Assembly (NCBI GenBank): GCA_017458225.1
Contig: JAFTFX010000035.1
Coordinates: 1 to 64,000, forward strand
Source of the DNA: Prevotella sp.
Lineage (GTDB): Bacteria; Bacteroidota; Bacteroidia; Bacteroidales; Bacteroidaceae
DNA length: 64,000 nt
Direction: 5' to 3'
This document shows positions 17,951 to 26,717 of this stretch, in pieces. The notes below the pieces were generated by a model. The model searched no databases. It saw only the letters and a list, made by a program, of their open reading frames with translations, and was not told the DNA's origin. The translations under genes were made by a program, and so were the position numbers. Numbering within the stretch: position 1 is the stretch's first letter; each line of letters starts with the position of its first letter.

Positions 17951-18001
17951 TGTTAGTGGATAAAATGATGATTAATTTATAATATTTGTACGTTCTTGCC
18001 G

Positions 18002-18009
18002 CAAATATA
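18002..18009 (-). promoter_or_regulatory. predicted -7 promoter element of the PL11/GH2 operon
   Basis: On the minus strand this reads TATATTTG followed by C, fitting TAnnTTTG. It lies about 50 bases upstream of the ATG at 17950. Confidence 0.6.
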
Positions 18010-18037
18010 CGGCATTTCAGCTTCCTGCATCTCCCAA

Positions 18038-18075
18038 ATTGTACGTCCCTGTTCTTTATTGTACGTTTTTAAACG
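18038..18075. promoter_or_regulatory. candidate AraC-type operator, direct repeats ATTGTACGT
   Basis: ATTGTACGT occurs at 18038-18046 and again at 18058-18066, exactly 20 bases apart (about two helical turns), followed by TTTTAAACG. TACGTTTTTAAACG (18062-18075) is identical to 8142-8155. A third GTACGT lies at 17988. It sits between the divergent promoters at 18002 (minus) and 18116 (plus), as expected for a shared activator site. Confidence 0.5.
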
Positions 18076-18115
18076 CATCTGGATAAAATCAAATCCATAT
18101 CACCCCGTCTTACGC

Positions 18116-18123
18116 TACTTTTG
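18116..18123 (+). promoter_or_regulatory. predicted -7 promoter element of the PL11 pseudogene
   Basis: TACTTTTG followed by C, 30 bases before the ATG at 18153. The promoter seems intact although the gene behind it is not. Confidence 0.5.
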
Positions 18124-18152
18124 CAAGCAAAACCAGAAACAATAAAAAAGCA

Positions 18153-18713
18153 ATGCAAATGAAACAGACTATTTTGCTGCTTTTGGCAGCAACCATGGGC
18201 TTGCAGGCGTAGACTTGGGACCCAACATTCGCACAGGTAGCCACTACACGCAGTTCTTGTTCTATGATTTCAATGGTGACGGACGAGCCGAGATGATTTG
18301 TAAGACGGCATCTGGATCTATTGATGGTGTAGGCCAGTATGTGACCGAGGCTGCCGACGACGAAGTCATCAAGACTGCCGACAACACTGCTGACTATCGA
18401 AACTCGCAGGGTCGCATCTTGTCGGGACCGGAATATCTGACCGTATTCGACGGACTGTCGGGCCGCGCACTGCACACCATCTGGTACAGCCCCTACCGCA
18501 CCCTACTTGAAGGGAAGACAGAGAAGTTTATCGGTGTACCCAATGGTTTTACCTTCAGCTATGACAAAGCAACCATGAATTTCCGTCTGGAAGGGACACC
18601 CGAAAAGACGGGTCTCTATCAAATCATCCTGCGCACTTCAGGTGCAAGGTGTGCGAGTAAAATACCCTGGAAAAGGAATCTATATCCGCAACGGAAGAAA
18701 ATACAAATATTGA
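18153..18713 (+). pseudogene. chimeric remnant of a PL11 rhamnogalacturonan lyase
   Basis: A short frame from 18153 gives a complete signal peptide (MQMKQTILLLLAATMGLQA) and ends at TAG 18210-18212. Directly overlapping it, another frame reads DLGPNIRTGSHYTQFLFYDF and then NGDGRAEMICKTASGS, a PL11 propeller segment. This jumps at about 18500 to a different beta-domain (FSYDKATMNFRLEGTP). A third frame near 18650-18713 gives GVRVKYPGKGIYIRNGRKYKY and a stop, a surface tag. At least two deletions and two frame changes are needed. A full lyase would be over 600 residues; fewer than 190 codons remain. The promoter at 18116 and operator at 18038 are still present. Confidence 0.85.
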
Positions 18714-18765
18714 TTAGTGCCATCAAAAAAACAGCCGTTTCATGAGGGGTTTAGAAATAATTCGC

Positions 18766-18773
18766 TATCTTTG
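18766..18773 (+). promoter_or_regulatory. predicted -7 promoter element of the hybrid regulator
   Basis: TATCTTTG followed by CACC, 8 bases before the ATG at 18781. This implies a nearly leaderless transcript and argues for 18781 rather than the upstream ATG at 18742 as start. Confidence 0.55.
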
Positions 18774-18780
18774 CACCCGT

Positions 18781-21562
18781 ATGATACGACTATTACTATT
18801 ATCACTATACCTATTGCTTGCATTCTCGCTTCAGGCTAAGGATGAGATTGTGAGTTTCAAACTGTCGAGCCAGAACGGACTGCCCGACAACAGTGTGCGC
18901 TACATCCAACAGGCCCCCACGGGAGAATTGCTCCTCATGATACACTATGCCGCCTATAGCTTCGACGGCTATACTTACCGGCGCTTGCCACAGGAGGAGT
19001 TTGAACGGCTGAAAGCCGCCTCGCTGAAAGACCATTCGCTCAGCGTGGGGCACAACCGCGACAATATGGGCAACCATGTGGTGATGGAAGGCAATGCTAT
19101 TGTCTATACCGACCACGCGACGGGCGAGCAGATACGCTTGCAAGTGCTGGACCCTCAATGGGGAAAACTGACGCAGAACCTGAAATACCGTGTGGTGACC
19201 GACCATGAGGGACGTATCTGGGTGTCGATCAATGGCTTTGGCCTCTATGTCTACAACCGCCGGACGGAACAACTGCGCCACATCAGCGAAGATGATGGAA
19301 GCGGACTGATAGACACCAACTATCTGGTCTACATGATGCTCGACCGCGATGACCACGTCTGGGTGGCTGGTGAGCACTATGGACTCTTCTGCCTTCAGAC
19401 TGTCAACCAGGGCTATGAAGTGGTGCTTCCGTCGGGGCAGACGGACAAGGAGCGAACTGAGGAAATCCGCATGATGAGCCGTCTCAGCAACGGGCGCATC
19501 ATTCTGGCCAACAATGCCGGTGTGGTGATGACGGCTGACAGCCTGCTGGAAAACATAGTGCCGCTCTCTACCGACGGCGAGAACTATATCTCGGCCTGTC
19601 TCGACGGGGCGGGACGCTTGTGGTTAGGTTCACGAGTGAATGGTGTCAACGTGGATGGCCGCCACTATAGTCAGGGACGCATTGACTGTCTGTTGCTCGA
19701 CAGCAAGGGGCGCATGTGGGCCTGCGGACTGAAACGTGCTGTCTCCATGATGACGATTGACCATGAAGGCCGCTTCCATGAGCGGGGCTTCTTCGAAGAT
19801 TCTGTCGGTTTGCAGGCTCGCATGATGATTGAAGACCATCGTGGCGACATTTGGCTGGCCTCGGAGAAAGGACTGTTTGTGTTTAATCCAGACGAACTGC
19901 TTGCCGACTCGAAGGCCTATAAGAAGATTCTCGATGAGCCCATCCGCTGTCTCTGTCAGGATAGCCGTGGGGTGTTATGGGCTGGAACGCTGGCCGGTGG
20001 TGTGCTTCATGGAGACAATTCCGCCTGGCATCCCACTACTTTCACCCGTCTGGACCGCAGTGACGGACTGGTGGGCGATGCCGTACAGATGATAGCCGAG
20101 GACGGCAGCGCAACGTAGACCGCATGCTGCGGCTCATCAACCAACTGCTGGAATTCCGCCGCATGCAGAACAACAAGCTGTCGCTCGCACTCGAAGAGAC
20201 CGACATCGTCAACTTTGTGTACAACCTGTGTCAGAGCTTTCACGACACTGCCGACCAGAAACACATTGCCCTGACATTCGTTCCAGCCATGAAGAACTAC
20301 ACGATGTTCATTGACCGTGGATTCATTGACAAAGCCGTCTACAACCTGCTTTCAAACGCTTTCAAATACACGCCGAAAGGAGGCAGTGTGTGACGGTAAG
20401 GGTGAGGGAGACCGGCACCAACATGAGCATCATTGTCGAAGACACAGGCGTGGGAGTGCCCGAGAACATGCGCGAGAAAATATTCGACCGCTTCCAGCGA
20501 GGGCAATTAGGGCGCGACAGTCTGGGCATCGGTCTGGACCTGACGGCCGAACTGATACGAACCCATCACGGCAGCATCCGTTGTGATGCAAATCCCAATG
20601 GCGGCAGCATCTTCACCATCGAGTTGCCCACCGACAAGAATATCTATGAGGAGAAAGACTTCCTGAGCAGCGAGGCACCCCAACAGGCAGAGCAGGATGA
20701 CGACCGCAAGGGCTTCACCGAGTTGGTACGCGAGGCCACACCAGAGCCCATGAACGACCACTGCATCCTCATTGTGGAGGACGATGCCGACATTGCAGCC
20801 TTCCTGAAACAGGAACTGAGCCGCTACTTCCAGACAGAGACTGCCGCCGACGGAGAAGAAGCCCTCACCTCGCTCCACTCTTCTCCCTCCACTTTCAGTC
20901 TGGTCATCACCGATGCCATGATGCCTCGCATGAACGGCTTCGAACTGATCAGGCGGCTGCGGCGCGACGACCCCACGCGCCATCTGCCCGTCATCATGCT
21001 CACAGCCCTTGATGCACAGGAACAGCAACTGAAAGGTATGGAGGCCGGTGCCGATGCCTATATCACCAAACCTTTCTCAGTGCCCTTACTGCTGCTGTAT
21101 TGCCGCAACCTGATTCAGCGCAGCTACAACCTGAGAAAAGAAACCGAGAGGCAACAGGCAGACAACAATCCTATTGATGCCGACTCACAAAAGAAGAAAG
21201 CCATGGCCGTCGCACAGGTCATCATGGAAGAACGCGACCAGAAACTGTTGGCCCAGTTATCGGTATGGGTAGAATCGCACTTGGCCGCCCCCGACCTCAG
21301 CGTCGACAAGTTTGCCGAAGACATGGGCTACGGCCGCACTTCGTTCTATATCAAACTGAAGGCCCTGACGGGAATGACACCTAACGAGTACATCAAGGAG
21401 CGCCGGCTGCAAAAGGCCTACGAAATGCTGAAGGACGAACGTGTGACAGTGGCCGAGGTGGCCTATCAGGTGGGCATGGGCACACCACAGTATCTCTCAA
21501 CCACCTTCAAGAAACGCTTTGGAATCACGCCTACGCAGTATCAGAAAGGAAAAGTTTCTTAA
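18781..21562 (+). pseudogene. hybrid two-component regulator, broken by deletion and dinucleotide slip
   Basis: From 18781: signal peptide, then periplasmic Reg_prop propeller repeats (DHEGRIWVSINGFGLYVYN and similar) to about 20105. There it jumps out of frame into the second half of the HisKA domain (RNVDRMLRLINQLLEFRRM). The YYY domain, transmembrane segment and phospho-acceptor His are gone, about 400 residues against usual HTCS length. At 20386-20392 (GTGTGTG) an extra TG ends the frame after KYTPKGGSV; removing one TG restores TVRVRETG. The rest is intact: HATPase (VEDTGVGVP), receiver (VITDAMMPRMNG) and AraC helix-turn-helix (to 21562). Such regulators sense glycan fragments and activate adjacent loci. 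This one cannot make a working sensor, though a C-terminal receiver-AraC fragment might be translated. Confidence 0.88.
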
Positions 21563-21662
21563 TAGCCGTTGTCAGCTTCGTTCCTCAAAGCCAAGGAAGG
21601 AACTGAAGTATGGATTTGTCCGATTTTTCCCAATATTGCTTGGCTGTTTTAGCAAAAAGTAT

Positions 21663-21670
21663 TACATTTG
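21663..21670 (+). promoter_or_regulatory. predicted -7 promoter element
   Basis: TACATTTG followed by C, 32 bases before the ATG at 21702, supporting that start over earlier in-frame codons. Confidence 0.55.
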
Positions 21671-21701
21671 CAGTGTCACAACTATTCAAGACGCAAAAAA
21701 G

Positions 21702-23273
21702 ATGGGAATTTATATTGACAGAGGCAACTTAGACTTCACAGAAGCCAGAAACAGTGAATACGTTGACAAGTCAGGACTGATCAGTGTGGTAAACAAAACG
21801 CTCTTCACCCGACAGAAATTCAGCTGCGTGACACGTTGTCGCCGTTTCGGCAAGTCGATGGCCGCACAGATGCTGTGCGCCTATTACGACCGCACGTGCA
21901 ACTCTCGCCAACTCTTCGAAGACTTGGAGATTGCGAAAGACGACACCTTCGAGCGACACCTGAACAAGTATCCTGTCATCTACCTTGATATGACGGATTT
22001 CATCACCCGATACCGAGGCGATGAAGATATTGTCAGGCATATTGACCAAGAGGTGCGCGCGGAAATACAACGTGCCTATCCAGACATCCCCACCGAAGAG
22101 AACGATGACCTGATGGCACTGCTTCAACGCATCGTGCTGACAACGCAACAGCCGTTTTTCTTCATTGTCGACGAGTGGGATGCCATCTGCCGCGAGTTTC
22201 CTGCAGGCTCGAAGGGCATGGACAGCTATGTCAACTGGTTGCGCCGCATGTTTAAGAGTACAAGCGGCAATACAGTTTTTGCAGGAGTTTATATGACGGG
22301 CATACTGCCCATCAAGAAGTACAAGACCGAATCGGCCTTAAACAATTTCCAAGAGTATTCGATGGTGTCGCCACGCCAGATGGCAGGATTCTTCGGGTTC
22401 ACCAAGGAGGAAGTGCGTATGCTGGCAGAAAAGTATGGAATGGACTTCAGCGAACTGGAGAAATGGTATGACGGCTATCAGATTGGAGGGCTGACCTCCA
22501 TTTTCAACCCCAACTCGGTGATGCAGGCCATTTATAGCGACTATTGCGAGAGCTATTGGGGGAAAACGGGTGCTACGGATGCCGTAGCCCACTACATTAG
22601 AATGAATTACGAAGGGTTGAAAGACGACATCATCAGCATGCTGGCTGGTGCCCGCTGCAAAGTAGACCCTAAAGGATTCAAGAACGACCTGTCGCTGATA
22701 CTGAATCGCGATGACGTGCTGACCGTGCTCATTCACCTTGGCTATCTATCGTACGACCGGACAAAATCGGAATGCTATATCCCCAACCTTGAGGTTGCCG
22801 GCGAAATGGAGGAAGCCATCAAGACGAATAATTGGAAAAATGTTGTTGACGCTGTCAGACAGTCGGAAGAGCTGTTGCAAGCAACCCTTGACGGCGATGC
22901 CGAGGCCGTGGCCCGGGGTGTGGAGGCTGCCCACGACGACAATACCAGCATTCTCAGTTATAACAACGAGAACTCATTGGCCTGCGTGCTCTCTATAGCC
23001 TATTATTATGCACGCAACAACTACGTGATGCACCGTGAACTGGCATCAGGAAAAGGCTTTGCCGACATTGTGCTCATCCCTCGCAAAAACGTTGATTCGC
23101 CTGCAATCGTCCTTGAGCTGAAAGTAAACAAGGATGCTGACGCAGCCATCGATCAGATACACCGCAAACAATATCCCGCCAAGGTTGCCGAATATGCTGA
23201 CCGTCTCATCCTCGTCGGTATCAACTACGACCGAGAAACGAAGCAACACACCTGTAGAATAGAAAAGGTGTAG
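21702..23273 (+). CDS. AAA-ATPase-like / PD-(D/E)XK nuclease-like protein
   Basis: A 523-residue protein. The start is taken at MGIYIDRGNLDF (21702), behind a -7 element and typical for the family; the frame is open back to 21519. The N-terminal ATPase-like domain has CRRFGKSMAAQM (Walker A-like) and FFFIVDEWDAI (Walker B-like). The C-terminal PD-(D/E)XK-like domain reads GFADIVLIP then IVLELKVNKD, giving D...ELK. The family (AAA-ATPase_like plus PDDEXK_9, often called DUF1703) is multicopy in Prevotella and Bacteroides and has no settled function; links to mobile elements or defence have been suggested. Repeat copy 2 begins right after the stop. Confidence 0.85.
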   Translation: MGIYIDRGNLDFTEARNSEYVDKSGLISVVNKTLFTRQKFSCVTRCRRFGKSMAAQMLCAYYDRTCNSRQLFEDLEIAKDDTFERHLNKYPVIYLDMTDFITRYRGDEDIVRHIDQEVRAEIQRAYPDIPTEENDDLMALLQRIVLTTQQPFFFIVDEWDAICREFPAGSKGMDSYVNWLRRMFKSTSGNTVFAGVYMTGILPIKKYKTESALNNFQEYSMVSPRQMAGFFGFTKEEVRMLAEKYGMDFSELEKWYDGYQIGGLTSIFNPNSVMQAIYSDYCESYWGKTGATDAVAHYIRMNYEGLKDDIISMLAGARCKVDPKGFKNDLSLILNRDDVLTVLIHLGYLSYDRTKSECYIPNLEVAGEMEEAIKTNNWKNVVDAVRQSEELLQATLDGDAEAVARGVEAAHDDNTSILSYNNENSLACVLSIAYYYARNNYVMHRELASGKGFADIVLIPRKNVDSPAIVLELKVNKDADAAIDQIHRKQYPAKVAEYADRLILVGINYDRETKQHTCRIEKV

Positions 23274-23290
23274 TCACGACAACAGCACGC

Positions 23291-23527
23291 GCTGCAATCT
23301 GCGTCAATTTATACTGCAACGGATAGTCCGTTTCGCTGCAGTTAATATTGAATCTCGCTGCAATCCAAGTTTAATCACACCGGAATTTGACGTTAATCAG
23401 AGCAGAAAATGACGTTAATTAGAGCAGAGAATGACGCAAACGAGAGTAGAGAATGATGCAAACGGGAGCAGAGAATGATGCAAACGTTTAGTGACAGCAG
23501 TGTATGCAAATTTTGCAAAAAGTTTTT
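23291..23527. repeat. 22-bp-unit intergenic element, copy 2 (left end missing)
   Basis: It is nearly identical to copy 1 from CAATCTGCGTCA (23295) onward, but the left inverted repeat is absent and similarity begins about 20 bases after the upstream stop codon. Units run in 22-bp register from 23291, 23313, 23335 and so on to 23467. The right end GTGACAGCAGTGTATGCA is at 23491-23508, followed by AAATTTTGCAAAAAG as in copy 1. It contains one more 22-bp unit than copy 1 between the shared flanks (distance 156 versus 133 bases from GCTGCAGTTAAT to the right repeat). It accounts for most of the gene-free stretch 23274-23625. Confidence 0.85.
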
Positions 23528-23550
23528 TCGGTATTGCTATTATATATTTT

Positions 23551-23584
23551 GAGGCAGCAGAGCGCCACATGCGCCTGCTGCCTC
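23551..23584 (-). terminator. stem-loop after small-peptide gene
   Basis: GAGGCAGCAG (23551-23560) pairs with CTGCTGCCTC (23575-23584), a perfect 10-bp stem, about 40 bases downstream of the peptide stop on the minus strand. It is followed by an A/T-rich stretch without a clear T run. It probably ends the operon that starts at 25057. Confidence 0.5.
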
Positions 23585-23625
23585 AACAACTAATAACTAA
23601 CTAATATTATTGAAAAAAACTACTG

Positions 23626-23796
23626 CTATTCGTCATCGTCGTCCCAGAAAGAGCCGCCGCGAGAAAGTACGGCATCATCAGTACCCAGTGCAGTATCTGA
23701 GACTGTAACAGTTTCATCACCCGATGATGCTATCATGTGGCATGTCTCAATCATGGTAAACGTGGTCTGGGGCTGAATATAATGTTTCTTGTCCAT
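23626..23796 (-). CDS. small acidic-tailed peptide with strong Shine-Dalgarno (family member 2)
   Basis: A 56-residue peptide, not obvious from length alone. Support comes from AAGGAGGG seven bases before the ATG and from matching the peptide at 16019-16222. It starts MDKKHYIQPQTT, has a hydrophobic middle ending MIASSG, then a Thr/Asp-rich stretch, then LSRGGSFWDDDDE at the end. Shared features with member 1 are YIxP near the start, a (M/L)xAxSG-like centre, and LSR...W-DD-acid at the C-terminus. It follows 19 bases after the stop of the secreted protein 23816-25057, as member 1 follows its own secreted protein. Function unknown. Confidence 0.75.
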   Translation of the reverse strand: MDKKHYIQPQTTFTMIETCHMIASSGDETVTVSDTALGTDDAVLSRGGSFWDDDDE

Positions 23797-23815
23797 GGTT
23801 ATCCCTCCTTTTTGC

Positions 23816-25057
23816 TTATTTGATAATTAGTTTCTTGCCATTCACTATGTACAGTCCGTTTGCTGGCCTTGCTACACGCTGTCCATTCAGGTTGTATACA
23901 TTTCCGTTCTCGCAACTATTGTTTGTCAGCGTGTTGATGTGCGCAGTTTCGTCATCAAAAGCCATTGTTATGCCTTCACGTGCCGGACTGACTTCATCCG
24001 TTACGATGCTTAGATAAGCCTTGCCGCCCAGTCCTGTCTTTTGTGCGTCTACTTTGTAAAAGCCGACAACTCCGTCCTTATAGGCCAACAGATAGTTTGT
24101 GGTGGTCTTTCCATCGGCAGTTTCAGGAACCTTTACCTTTGTAGCATCATCCTTGATGTTCTTCAGCAGGTTATCGTTATACTTTGTGGTACTTGTTCCT
24201 GTGGCATAAGTATAGTTGCCTGGAGTAGCTTTAAGGAGTACGCCAACATTGGCGGGAACCTGTCCGTCAGTGATTTCCGTGAAAGTAACGTTGCCATCCT
24301 CATAAGCGGAAGCCCAGTAGACTTTTACCCCTGTTCCAGAGAAGCTAACTGCCGACGTGTTACTGAACGTGGCATAGCCAGTGCTGCCAATGTGAATACC
24401 GTTGGTGCCAACGGTCTTGATGGTCACCTTACGGAGGTACAAATCTGATGTTTCAGTCCAGGTGAAATCAAATGTCCCATCGCTCATCATCGTGTAAGGT
24501 GTTCCACTGACTAAAGCATTTCCTGCTGTTTTAGTCTTGCCTGTGGAAACTTTTGCTCCATTGGCTGTGTCGTATGAAACATTGGTAGATGTGATGTATA
24601 GTCCTCCTTCCGTCGACTCTGCTGTAACTGCACTGTTATGCCAGACAGTTACGACATCGCCAGCTTTCAGATTCAGAATAGAGATGGTCAGATTCTTATT
24701 TTTCAAGTGCAGACCAGCAGTCATCAATTCATCAGTTACAGTCCCGCTGGTAGCATACCCTTCAAACTTCGTCCAACCGTATGGATTAGTGTCTGCACTC
24801 TTCTCAAAGGCGAATCGCCCATTGAGGCTGTGCAATGTAGATCCGTCTTTATCAAAAAAGTTCTCTAGCAGGTAAACGGTCTTTCCTGTTGACGATGTGA
24901 CCAAGGATTCGAGGTTGAGAGTTTGATTGACAGCGGACTTCTTCGTCCAAGAGCCGAAGTCGTAGGTCTCGGTTGTTCCCTGTGCTTTCACCTCCCCCAC
25001 AGGCATGAGCATCATGGTGCAAAGCGCCATCATTGATAGTAGTTTTGTTTTCATCAT
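23816..25057 (-). CDS. secreted protein with shared YATF domain and C-terminal tag
   Basis: A 413-residue protein: signal peptide (about 1-25, ending GEVKAQ), a beta-rich N-terminal region (about 30-215), then the domain STGYATFSNTSAVSF...GVLLKA...NYLLA...GVVGFYK...GKAYLSIV (about 220-345). That domain is homologous in pattern to the gene at 16241-17950. It ends in the tag YNLNGQRVARPANGLYIVNG. No enzyme domain is recognised. It forms a two-gene unit with the small peptide downstream. A signal peptide plus tag suggests a secreted or surface location. Confidence 0.75.
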   Translation of the reverse strand: MMKTKLLSMMALCTMMLMPVGEVKAQGTTETYDFGSWTKKSAVNQTLNLESLVTSSTGKTVYLLENFFDKDGSTLHSLNGRFAFEKSADTNPYGWTKFEGYATSGTVTDELMTAGLHLKNKNLTISILNLKAGDVVTVWHNSAVTAESTEGGLYITSTNVSYDTANGAKVSTGKTKTAGNALVSGTPYTMMSDGTFDFTWTETSDLYLRKVTIKTVGTNGIHIGSTGYATFSNTSAVSFSGTGVKVYWASAYEDGNVTFTEITDGQVPANVGVLLKATPGNYTYATGTSTTKYNDNLLKNIKDDATKVKVPETADGKTTTNYLLAYKDGVVGFYKVDAQKTGLGGKAYLSIVTDEVSPAREGITMAFDDETAHINTLTNNSCENGNVYNLNGQRVARPANGLYIVNGKKLIIK

Positions 25058-25094
25058 TGCTTAGAGTTTTTAACAAATGAATAATTTCTGGGGG

Positions 25095-25102
25095 CAAAGG
25101 TA
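25095..25102 (-). promoter_or_regulatory. predicted -7 promoter element
   Basis: On the minus strand this reads TACCTTTG followed by C, about 38 bases before the ATG at 25057. An imperfect inverted repeat (CGCCACCGGATG / CATCCGATGGCG, 25113-25144) lies just upstream and could be an operator or the terminator of the gene starting at 26502. Confidence 0.5.
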
Positions 25103-25293
25103 CGACGAGAAACGCCACCGGATGTTCGAATGCATCCGATGGCGTGTGTATTTGTACGAAATGTAATGTCTGCGAGGGTTGAAGAAGTACGGCCGCCGGC
25201 ACAACGCACCTGCGTACGAGCATAGACATTGAGCATAGAGAAGATAAGATACTGTTTTTGGCGACAACGGTAAGAATAATTATTGATATTTCA

Positions 25294-26502
25294 TTACACC
25301 AGTGTCTCTTTTTTTAAGAAGTCCCTGAGCGGGATGTGAATGATACCCTCATACTTGCTGGAATCCATAAAGGGTGTCATAGAGACTACATATTTCGGAT
25401 AGTTGTCGTTGATCTTCTGCAAATTGCCGAACTCACGTTGAAAGGTGGACTCCTCACTGATGAGGTAGGATGCCTGTACATAAATGGTATTGTCGCCCTT
25501 TGTCGCCACAAAGTCAATCTCTGTTGCGTACATCTGCCCAACGGTGACCTTATATCCCTGCCGTACAAGATGCTGATAGACTAGATTTTCCACTATCTTC
25601 TCAATGTCGTTGGCACGTCGGCCTCCCACGACGAAATTGCGCAGACCGACATCGCCAAAGTAGTATTTGTCGTTGTTCTCCAGAAGTTTCTTCCCATGCA
25701 GATTATAGCGGATGACGTTGTGCGTGAGGAATGCCTCTACGGTGGCCTTCAGGTATTTAAGAATAAGGTTCTTGGACACTTCATTCCTGTTGGAAGTCAT
25801 ATAATTCTGGATATTGGTGGCAGACAGCGGCTTACCAATATTGTCGCCTATATATCTGATCAGGTTTTCCAAAAAAGGAACGTTCCTCACTTTCTTCCGG
25901 CGGACAATATCCTTCACGAGAATGGTATTATAGACACCCTGAAGATACTGACGGATGACCTCTGGATCGTCCAACCCCATCGGACGAAGGCCAGGAAGAC
26001 CACCGTAGTTAATATACTTTTGCAAGGCATCGTCGTTGTCGTCCAGATTGTGGAATACGAGAAACTCCCCATAGCTGAGACCCTGCACGAAGATTTCCAT
26101 ATATCTGCCGGAAAGCATCGTTGCCAAGTCACTGGAGAGCGTGTCAGAATTACTGCCGGTTATGATGATGTCGATATCAGGACTATCGTAGTAATTTCTG
26201 AGCCCCCGTTCGAATTCCTCTATTTCCTGTACCTCATCAATTAGGATATACGTATGCTTACCCGGCTTCCTGCGTTGATCAACATATGCTACCAGATCCT
26301 TATAATTCTGAATGAAGTCGAAGTCCGTTTTCTCCTTGTCTATATAGATGACACTAGCATCGTCCTGCTGCTTCCTTTGAACGATCTCTCTCATCACATA
26401 ACTTTTGCCGACACGCCGCTGGCCGGTCAGGACAATCAGAATGCCTTTTCCAAGCAGTTTCTCTACTTTCGAATAATAATGAGGTCTTGCTATCAGTTCC
26501 AT
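25294..26502 (-). CDS. AAA_14/DUF4143 ATP-binding protein
   Basis: A 402-residue protein. The N-terminal AAA domain has the P-loop LTGQRRVGKSY (about residues 25-35) and Walker B ILIDEVQEIEEF; sensor-like ITGSNS follows. The C-terminal DUF4143 domain (about 200-360) ends with ATEIDFVATKGDNTIYVQASY, a PD-(D/E)XK-like core. This family is common and multicopy in Bacteroidetes, with no settled role. It is a single gene with its own -7 element at 26534-26541. Confidence 0.85.
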   Translation of the reverse strand: MELIARPHYYSKVEKLLGKGILIVLTGQRRVGKSYVMREIVQRKQQDDASVIYIDKEKTDFDFIQNYKDLVAYVDQRRKPGKHTYILIDEVQEIEEFERGLRNYYDSPDIDIIITGSNSDTLSSDLATMLSGRYMEIFVQGLSYGEFLVFHNLDDNDDALQKYINYGGLPGLRPMGLDDPEVIRQYLQGVYNTILVKDIVRRKKVRNVPFLENLIRYIGDNIGKPLSATNIQNYMTSNRNEVSKNLILKYLKATVEAFLTHNVIRYNLHGKKLLENNDKYYFGDVGLRNFVVGGRRANDIEKIVENLVYQHLVRQGYKVTVGQMYATEIDFVATKGDNTIYVQASYLISEESTFQREFGNLQKINDNYPKYVVSMTPFMDSSKYEGIIHIPLRDFLKKETLV

Positions 26503-26533
26503 AATAATCTATGCAGTCTTCACTTTTCGACGG

Positions 26534-26541
26534 CAAAGATA
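26534..26541 (-). promoter_or_regulatory. predicted -7 promoter element
   Basis: On the minus strand this reads TATCTTTG followed by C, 32 bases before the ATG at 26502. Confidence 0.55.
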
Positions 26542-26677
26542 ATGAATTTTGTTGACCATAAAGAACAGAATCGGAAGAAAACCAATTTTGTTCATTATAA
26601 TTAACGGTTGGATGGCAGACGCGAACACAAACATACGCAAACGGACAATTACATACATTGTTGCTGTCCGTTCTTGT

Positions 26678-26685
26678 TATCTTTG
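26678..26685 (+). promoter_or_regulatory. predicted -7 promoter element
   Basis: TATCTTTG followed by CACC, 32 bases before the ATG at 26718. The same TATCTTTGCACC string precedes the hybrid-regulator pseudogene at 18766. It supports 26718 as the start rather than the earlier in-frame codon at 26658. Confidence 0.6.
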
Positions 26686-26717
26686 CACCGAAAAAACCAC
26701 TAAAAACTTATAGAACA

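Noticed and set aside
18215-18745. 176-codon frame as a real gene
   Set aside because: It starts at TTG inside a PL11 domain, switches to unrelated sequence, and reads the surface tag in the wrong frame. It is better explained as part of a pseudogene.
20124-20393. 89-codon frame as a separate small gene
   Set aside because: It is the second half of HisKA and the start of the HATPase domain of the broken hybrid regulator.
21519-21701. Upstream extension of the AAA/PD-(D/E)XK gene
   Set aside because: The -7 element at 21663 and the family-typical start at 21702 show that the first 61 codons are untranslated and overlap the end of the regulator pseudogene.
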